Translations under genes and position numbers: made by a program
Assembly: GCA_003519585.1 (NCBI GenBank)
Contig: DOWL01000083.1
Coordinates: 10,016-20,687 of the forward strand
Reading direction: 5' to 3'
Source of the DNA: Nocardioides sp.
GTDB lineage: Bacteria; Actinomycetota; Actinomycetes; Propionibacteriales; Nocardioidaceae
Length of the DNA: 10,672 nt
Shown: in pieces, positions 5,312 through 10,672 of the stretch
Layout of the letters: every line of letters begins with the position of its first letter
Numbering within the stretch: the first letter of the stretch is position 1
Notes under the pieces: model-generated
Told to the model about the DNA's origin: nothing
Seen by the model: only the letters and a program-made list of their open reading frames with translations
The model's database searches: none

Positions 5312-8300
5312 CCCGTCAGGCCGAGCATCTCGAGACCGGGCAGCCACGGCCGCGAGAAGAAACCGCGCCACCGGCCGACCCGCCGCTCGCGACCAGGCCC
5401 CCACGGGTCCTCCCGACCGCCGGGCTCCGCCAGGCCGGGTACGCCGCGATCCTGGTCGCCTTCGCCTTCTCCCAGTCGGCCGGACAGATGGTCGCCGACA
5501 CCAAGTTCGACCTGGTCACCGCGCCCCGCCGGTTCCTGGCCAGTGCCCTGCAGCTGTGGGATCCCACGGCGGCGTTCGGCCAGCTCCAGAACCAGGGCTA
5601 TGGCTACGCCTGGCCGATGGGACCGTTCTTCGTGGTCGGCGAGCTGGTCCGGCTGCCGCCGTGGGTCGTCCAGCGGCTGTGGTGGGCGATGCTCCTCTGC
5701 CTGGCCTTCTTCGGTCTGCTCAAGCTGGCCCAGGCACTGCGCCTCGGGACCCCGACGACCCAGGTGCTGGCGGCGTTCGCCTTCGTGCTCACCCCTCGGA
5801 TCACGACCCTCCTGGGCGGCACCTCGGTCGAGATCTGGCCGATGGCCCTCGCCCCCTGGGTGCTCCTCCCGCTGGTCCGGGCGAGCGAGCGGGGGTCGGT
5901 ACGGCGGGCCGCGGCCCTGAGCGCCTTGGTCGTCGCGACCTGCGGTGGGGTCAACGCGGTCGCGGTCGCCGCGGTGCTGCCGCTGGGGGTGCTCTTCATC
6001 CTCACTCGCGCGCGTGGTCCACGCCGTGGCCGGCTGCTGGCGTGGTGGACGTTGTTCACCATGCTCGCCACCGCGTGGTGGTGGATCCCGCTGCTGCTGC
6101 TCGGCCGCTACAGCGTGCCGTTCCTCGACTACATCGAGAACGCGACCATCACCACCGTCCCGACCGACCTGGCGCACACGCTGGTGGGGGAGTCCGACTG
6201 GGTCGCCTACTTCGCGGGCATCGACTACCAGGCGGGCCAGTTCCTGGCGACGACACCGTTCTTGCTGCTCGACGCCGCCGCGATCGTCGTCCTGGGACTG
6301 ATCGGCATCGCGCTGCGCGACAACCCGCACCGCCGCTTCCTCACCCTGGGGTTGCTCACCGGGTTGGCGCTGGTCGGCTTCGGCTACTCCGGAGACCTGT
6401 CCGGATACTTCGCCGCCGACCGGACCGCGCTGCTCGACGGCGTCCTGGCGCCGTTGCGCAACCTGCACAAGTTCGACGTCGTGCTGCGGATCCCGCTCGT
6501 GCTCGGGCTGGCGCACGCGCTCGCCGTCCTGCCCGAACTGCTCCGCACGCCGGAGTCTCCCGGCGCGAGCCGGGCCGCTGCCTTCTCGGTCCGGGCCATG
6601 GCCGTGCTCGCCCTGGTAGCGCTGGCGTTGCCGTGGGCGCAGGACCGGATCGCCCCCCGGCAGGGCGTCGACGCGGTTCCGAACTACTGGCAGGCCGCGG
6701 CCGACTACCTGCGCGAGACCGACGACGGCACCACCGCGCTCGAGCTACCCGCCTCGGCGTTCGGCGTCTACACGTGGGGCAACACCCACGACGACGTGCT
6801 CCAGGGGCTCGCACAGAGCTCGTGGGCCGTGCGCAACGTGATCCCTCTCGCCCAGCCGGGCAACGTCGAGTTCCTCGACGCGGTGACTCGCACCGTCGAG
6901 TCTGGCCGGCCGAGCCGCACGCTGGCTCCCTACCTCGCCCAGAACGGCGTCGGGAGTCTGGTGGTCCGCAACGATCTCGACCGGTTCCAGACCGGCGCAC
7001 CGGACCCGTCGTACGTGCGCGCCGTACTCCAGCAGTCGCCGGGCCTGGTCCTGGAGCGGTCGTTCGGCCCCACCCTGGGTGCGCCCGCTGTCGAGGTCAC
7101 CAAGACCGACCAGGGCAACGCCAGGGTCATCAACGGCGGCGGGCTATCGCTCGAGACCGGCTCGATCGACGTCTACAGCGTGACCCCCGGGGCATCGACG
7201 GGCGAGCTCCTGACCGACCCGGCACTGGTCGTGGGCGACCCGACGACCGGGTTGCGCAGCGACGCGCGGAGCGTAGGCGCCGGCACCGGAGTGCTGGCCG
7301 AGGACTCCGCCGGAGACGAGACCAGCCAAGTGCTCACCGACGGCACCCGGCGGCGGGAGAGCAACTTCGCGGCGGTGCGCTGGAACGAATCGGCGACCAT
7401 GCCGGCGATCCGTCCGTACCGCTTGCCCGGCCCCGAGCACACCCACCGGTTCCTCGACGACCCGGAGCGCTGGCAGACCACCGAGGTGTGGGCCGGTGAT
7501 GTGGTCGACGTGACCGCCAGCTCGAGCCAGGCGTTCGCCGACGGACGGGTGCCGCTCCAGGTCGGCTCGCATCCTGGCGCCGCGCTCGACGGCGACCCGC
7601 ACACGGCATGGCGGTCGTCGGCGGCGCTGGACCCGACCGGCGAGCGGTGGCAGGTCACCTTCGACCAGGCCCGACCGCTCACCTCGGTGACCGTCCGGCT
7701 CTCCGCGGACTCCGCGCCGGTGCCGCAGCTCTCGCTGGCCGGCAGCACCGGGGACCCCATCGTGGTCGACGCTCCCGCCCCGGGAGCGCAGCTCACCTAC
7801 CAGCTCGACGGGCTCGCTCCGACCGAGTTCCTCCGGATCACCGCGGCCGGACCGGATCTGGTCGTCCCCGGCAGCTTCGGCATCAGCGAGGTCCAGCTGC
7901 CCGGCATCGACTCGGCCCGGCTCCTGGAGCTTCCCGCCCCCGACGACACGCGTCCGGTCGACCTGATCAGCCTGGAGCGCGATCCCGATCGTGCGTCCTG
8001 CCTCCCGCTGGGTCGTACGGTCGCCTGCAACGACGCCCTCGCAGCGCCCGGCGAGGACGGCGACAGCCTGTTCCGCCGGATCCGCCTTGAGAACGACGAC
8101 ACCTACCGGCTCACCGGGACCGTCTCGCTCCGCCGTCACCTGACCGACGTCCCCCTGGTGCCGAACGGACCGAGCGCGGTGGTCGATCCAGGGGCCGACG
8201 CGTCCTTCGACGTGGCGCGCAGCCCGTCGGCCGCCGTCGACGGCGACCGCGGCACGACCTGGGTGGCCGAGGATGACGACGACGTGTTGACCGTGGTCCT

Positions 8301-9516
8301 GCCGGAGCCCGCGACCGTGGACCGGATCCGGGCGTACGTCGACCCCAACGCACCGGTCGCGCGCCCCACGGTGCTGGAGGTCAGCTCGGGTGACCAGCGG
8401 GCCGAGGTCGAGCTCGACGCACTGGGCCGCGCCGACCTCCCCGACTGGCAGGTCTCCGAGTTGACGGTCCGCGTCCTCGAGACCGATCAGGCATTCCGGA
8501 TCGAGGGCAACGACTTCGTCACCGCGCCGCCCGGCATCACCGAGCTCACCGTCAACCGGCAGCGGCTGGTGCCCACACCGGAAGTGGCCGTGACCTACCC
8601 CTGCGGCAGCGGACCGACGGTCCGGGTGGGGGCCACCGTCACCCAGACCGCGGTGCGAGCATCCGTGCGCGACCTCGTGCGCGGCGCGTCGGTGCCGTTC
8701 GAGCCGTGCACCCGCGACCCGCTGGAGTTGGGCGCCGGCGCCACCGACGTGGTCGGGACGCCGTCCGAGCTGTTCCGCACCGACTCGCTGACCCTGACCC
8801 GGGTCGCCGACACACCTCCGCCCGCGGCCACCGCGGCGCCGATCGAGGTGCGCCGCGACGGTGACGGGCTGCCGATCTGGGCCGCCGTACCCGACCGGAC
8901 CGGAGCCAGCGTGCTCACCCTGCCCCAGAACATCAACGCCGGTTGGGAGGCGACCCTCGACGGCCACGTGCTCGACCCCCAGCGCATCGACGGCTGGAAG
9001 CAGGGCTGGACGCTCCCGCCCGGGGCGGCCGGTGTCGTGCGGTTCGACTACGCACCGGCGCCGCTGTTCACCGCGGGGCTGATCGCGGGCGGCCTGGGCG
9101 TGCTGCTCTGCCTGGCCGGCGCGCTGGTCCCCGCGCGCCGCAGCCGAGATCTGCCCGCGCTGGTGGCCGGCCGCACGGGCGTCCTCGACGTGGTGTTCCT
9201 GCTCGCGGTGGGCGCGTTGCTCGCCGGGACCTGGGGACTGGTGGCGTTCGGAGTGGCGGGTGCCGCGGGCTGGTTGCTGGGGCGCCGGTTCGGCGGCTGG
9301 GGCCTGCTCAGCGGGCTCGCCATGGTGCTGGTCGGCCTGGGACTGTCCTGGTCGGTCATCAACGACGCGGACTGGGCCGGCGACTGGCGACAAGGGTGGA
9401 GCCTGGTGGCGATCGCCTGCGTGGTCGGCGCGCTGCTCGCGGGTCGGGCGAAGCGGCCGAGCTCACGTGCCGTCGATCGAGACCACGTCGAGCCCGCGCA
9501 GGCAGACGGGGGCTGA
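5305..9516 (+). CDS. aftD: AftD-like alpha-(1->3)-arabinofuranosyltransferase (GT-C membrane enzyme)
   Basis: A 1403-residue protein, close to the roughly 1400 of M. tuberculosis AftD (Rv0236c). AftD adds arabinofuranose from polyprenyl-phosphoryl-arabinose to growing arabinan outside the membrane. A proline-rich cytoplasmic tail (1-35) precedes a GT-C membrane domain (about 43-445, ten or more helices). Its first outer loop holds ADTKFDL (64-70), with Asp65 and Asp69 as catalytic candidates, and WDPTAAFGQLQNQGYGY (85-101), typical of AftD. A large outer region (about 450-1250) contains two discoidin-like modules (about 735-865 and 955-1088) and possible disulfides Cys899/Cys908 and Cys1100/Cys1135. 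Four C-terminal helices (about 1253-1380) end it. ATG 5305 is chosen because it overlaps the methyltransferase stop. The frame is open back to 5029, but that part lies within the methyltransferase. The exact linkage made here is inferred. Confidence 0.92.
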   Translation: MVTRQAEHLETGQPRPREETAPPADPPLATRPPRVLPTAGLRQAGYAAILVAFAFSQSAGQMVADTKFDLVTAPRRFLASALQLWDPTAAFGQLQNQGYGYAWPMGPFFVVGELVRLPPWVVQRLWWAMLLCLAFFGLLKLAQALRLGTPTTQVLAAFAFVLTPRITTLLGGTSVEIWPMALAPWVLLPLVRASERGSVRRAAALSALVVATCGGVNAVAVAAVLPLGVLFILTRARGPRRGRLLAWWTLFTMLATAWWWIPLLLLGRYSVPFLDYIENATITTVPTDLAHTLVGESDWVAYFAGIDYQAGQFLATTPFLLLDAAAIVVLGLIGIALRDNPHRRFLTLGLLTGLALVGFGYSGDLSGYFAADRTALLDGVLAPLRNLHKFDVVLRIPLVLGLAHALAVLPELLRTPESPGASRAAAFSVRAMAVLALVALALPWAQDRIAPRQGVDAVPNYWQAAADYLRETDDGTTALELPASAFGVYTWGNTHDDVLQGLAQSSWAVRNVIPLAQPGNVEFLDAVTRTVESGRPSRTLAPYLAQNGVGSLVVRNDLDRFQTGAPDPSYVRAVLQQSPGLVLERSFGPTLGAPAVEVTKTDQGNARVINGGGLSLETGSIDVYSVTPGASTGELLTDPALVVGDPTTGLRSDARSVGAGTGVLAEDSAGDETSQVLTDGTRRRESNFAAVRWNESATMPAIRPYRLPGPEHTHRFLDDPERWQTTEVWAGDVVDVTASSSQAFADGRVPLQVGSHPGAALDGDPHTAWRSSAALDPTGERWQVTFDQARPLTSVTVRLSADSAPVPQLSLAGSTGDPIVVDAPAPGAQLTYQLDGLAPTEFLRITAAGPDLVVPGSFGISEVQLPGIDSARLLELPAPDDTRPVDLISLERDPDRASCLPLGRTVACNDALAAPGEDGDSLFRRIRLENDDTYRLTGTVSLRRHLTDVPLVPNGPSAVVDPGADASFDVARSPSAAVDGDRGTTWVAEDDDDVLTVVLPEPATVDRIRAYVDPNAPVARPTVLEVSSGDQRAEVELDALGRADLPDWQVSELTVRVLETDQAFRIEGNDFVTAPPGITELTVNRQRLVPTPEVAVTYPCGSGPTVRVGATVTQTAVRASVRDLVRGASVPFEPCTRDPLELGAGATDVVGTPSELFRTDSLTLTRVADTPPPAATAAPIEVRRDGDGLPIWAAVPDRTGASVLTLPQNINAGWEATLDGHVLDPQRIDGWKQGWTLPPGAAGVVRFDYAPAPLFTAGLIAGGLGVLLCLAGALVPARRSRDLPALVAGRTGVLDVVFLLAVGALLAGTWGLVAFGVAGAAGWLLGRRFGGWGLLSGLAMVLVGLGLSWSVINDADWAGDWRQGWSLVAIACVVGALLAGRAKRPSSRAVDRDHVEPAQADGG

Positions 9517-10672
9517 GCCGGCGGGCGTCGAAAGCGTGACTGCGTCGTACTGCCCGCCCGCGGGCACGAGGAGCGCGTGGCGCCCGGGTTCGAGCTGCTC
9601 GGTGCGCTCGGTGTCGCCGATGCCGATCGTGAGTTCGACCGGCTCGGTGGTCTCGTACGACGTGCGGAGGTACCAGTCCACGCCGAGGACGGGACCGTCC
9701 AGCGACCAGGTCGAGGGGCCGCCGGTCAGGGTGGCGAAACAGCCGGAGTCCCGCACCGGGGCTCGCTGGCTTCGGCTGACGGTCAGCTCCAACGGCACCA
9801 ACTGGCCGCTGTCGTCGACCCGCCAGGCGTCGTCGGTGGTCGCCGTACGGAAGTCGACCAGGTCGCCCAGCGGCGCGAGGATCCGGCTGGTCAGGTTGGT
9901 CGGGAACGCCAGGGGCGACCAGATGTAGGTGGGCACCGGTCGGTCGAGGACCTGGGACCCGCGCTGCTCGCGAGCCGATGCCTCGAACCGGTCGACGTAC
10001 CGCTCGGGGCTGATCGCGCCGAGGTTGCGCAGCGGGAACGTCGAGGCCGACACGACAGACGCCACGAGGAACACCGCGGCGGCCGGTACGACGGTTGCCG
10101 GCGTGTCCAACCGCCAGCCCGACGGCCGCGGCTCGGAGGACTCGACGGCGCCGACCACCGGGAGGAACGCCAGCCCCACCGCGAGCGGCATCAGCACCGC
10201 GACCTCCGTCTGGAACCGCGGGTCGAGCGCGATCTCCGGTCCGAAGTAGATGGCCCGGCTGATGGCGGTGAGGAGAGCGTTGACCACCAGCGCCGACAGG
10301 GGGAGCAGCCAGGCACGCGCTCCGCGCCGTCGAGTGCGCACGGACGCGAAGACCACGACCGCCAGCACCAGCCAGGACCCGATCAGCACCAGCTGGGACG
10401 GGTCCGGCTCGTTCTGGGTGATGTCGGCGAGCCGCCACCGCAGCGGACCACCGGTCACCGCGGAGGGGAAGGCGATGCCCGCGAGGTACTTCAGCACTCC
10501 GAAGAACGGCCGGCTCGCCACGGTGCGCGCCTCGAAGTTGATGCCGTAGAGCACGTAGACCACGACGTAGGCGCCCAGCAGCACCGCCTGGCTGAGGATC
10601 GCCGCCCGATAGGTGCGCCAGAGGTGGGCCACCCGATGGGGGACCGGGCCGGAGGCGAAGTACAGCAGCGCG
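9463..10672 (-). CDS. Polytopic membrane protein, possible GT-C glycosyltransferase (N-terminus outside window)
   Basis: The frame is open from the right edge to TGA at 9465-9463; 402 residues are visible. A GTG at 10632 exists, but the frame continues upstream to the edge without a stop, so the true start probably lies outside. Five hydrophobic helices are clear (near 10611-10545, 10410-10360, 10310-10255, 10215-10150 and 10105-10040). A soluble tail of about 190 residues, beta-rich and with two cysteines (CFATLTGG near 9740 and CLRGL near 9500), follows with no further membrane segment, so it probably lies outside the cell. This layout, several helices then an extracytoplasmic domain, suits actinobacterial GT-C enzymes, but the catalytic first loop is not in view. 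It is convergent with the AftD-like gene and overlaps it by 54 bp. Rv0226c is a possible counterpart by neighbourhood only. Confidence 0.8.
   Translation of the reverse strand, partial: ALLYFASGPVPHRVAHLWRTYRAAILSQAVLLGAYVVVYVLYGINFEARTVASRPFFGVLKYLAGIAFPSAVTGGPLRWRLADITQNEPDPSQLVLIGSWLVLAVVVFASVRTRRRGARAWLLPLSALVVNALLTAISRAIYFGPEIALDPRFQTEVAVLMPLAVGLAFLPVVGAVESSEPRPSGWRLDTPATVVPAAAVFLVASVVSASTFPLRNLGAISPERYVDRFEASAREQRGSQVLDRPVPTYIWSPLAFPTNLTSRILAPLGDLVDFRTATTDDAWRVDDSGQLVPLELTVSRSQRAPVRDSGCFATLTGGPSTWSLDGPVLGVDWYLRTSYETTEPVELTIGIGDTERTEQLEPGRHALLVPAGGQYDAVTLSTPAGSAPVCLRGLDVVSIDGT

Noticed and set aside
5556..7499. 647-codon plus-strand open frame
   Set aside because: It overlaps the AftD-like gene in another frame. 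The Arg/Pro/Gly-rich product lacks recognisable motifs, while the AftD frame has family motifs throughout.
7144..9393. 749-codon minus-strand open frame
   Set aside because: It lies wholly inside the AftD-like gene in antisense. Its product is rich in Arg, Gly, Gln and His without domains or membrane segments, as expected of a GC-rich shadow frame.
1..10672. CRISPR arrays, tRNA or rRNA genes, insertion sequences, phage genes
   Set aside because: Reading both strands showed no evenly spaced repeats, no tRNA-like cloverleaf, no transposase or integrase motifs and no conserved rRNA segments.

Overview
The window is very GC-rich, with GC-dominated third codon positions, GTG starts and 4-7 bp start/stop overlaps. 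This points to a high-GC actinobacterium. Gene content recalls a Nocardioides-type member of Propionibacteriales, or a relative of the mycolic-acid actinobacteria; the sequence alone does not fix the genus. No rRNA, tRNA, insertion sequence, phage gene or CRISPR array is visible.

Layout. Bases 1-259 hold no convincing gene, only a set of repeated and inverted short motifs and a weak hairpin. A family-4 glycosyltransferase lies at 260-1417 on the minus strand. It diverges from a compact plus-strand block: ubiA-type decaprenyl-phosphate phosphoribosyltransferase (1477-2382), dprE1 (2379-3740), dprE2 (3764-4519), a SAM methyltransferase (4553-5311) and a 1403-residue AftD-like membrane arabinofuranosyltransferase (5305-9516). 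A minus-strand polytopic membrane protein, cut by the right window edge, converges on AftD, and the two overlap by 54 bp.

How the genes fit together. The UbiA enzyme joins phosphoribose from PRPP to a polyprenyl phosphate. After a dephosphorylation not encoded here, DprE1 oxidises C2 of the ribose and DprE2 reduces it in the other configuration. This gives polyprenyl-phosphoryl-arabinose, the only known arabinofuranose donor in actinobacteria. The AftD-like enzyme is the expected user of that donor outside the membrane. The methyltransferase and the GT4 resemble, from memory, the products of the adjacent M. tuberculosis genes Rv0224c and Rv0225. The window therefore brings together parts of two mycobacterial regions (Rv3790/Rv3791/Rv3806c and Rv0224c-Rv0236c) in one arabinan-building cluster.

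Most notable points: DprE1 has alanine at the position of the benzothiazinone-target cysteine (Cys387 of M. tuberculosis); donor synthesis and transferase are clustered; the methyltransferase is translationally coupled to AftD; AftD carries two discoidin-like modules; and the ubiA start region contains a possible 12-codon leader and a divergent leaderless promoter.
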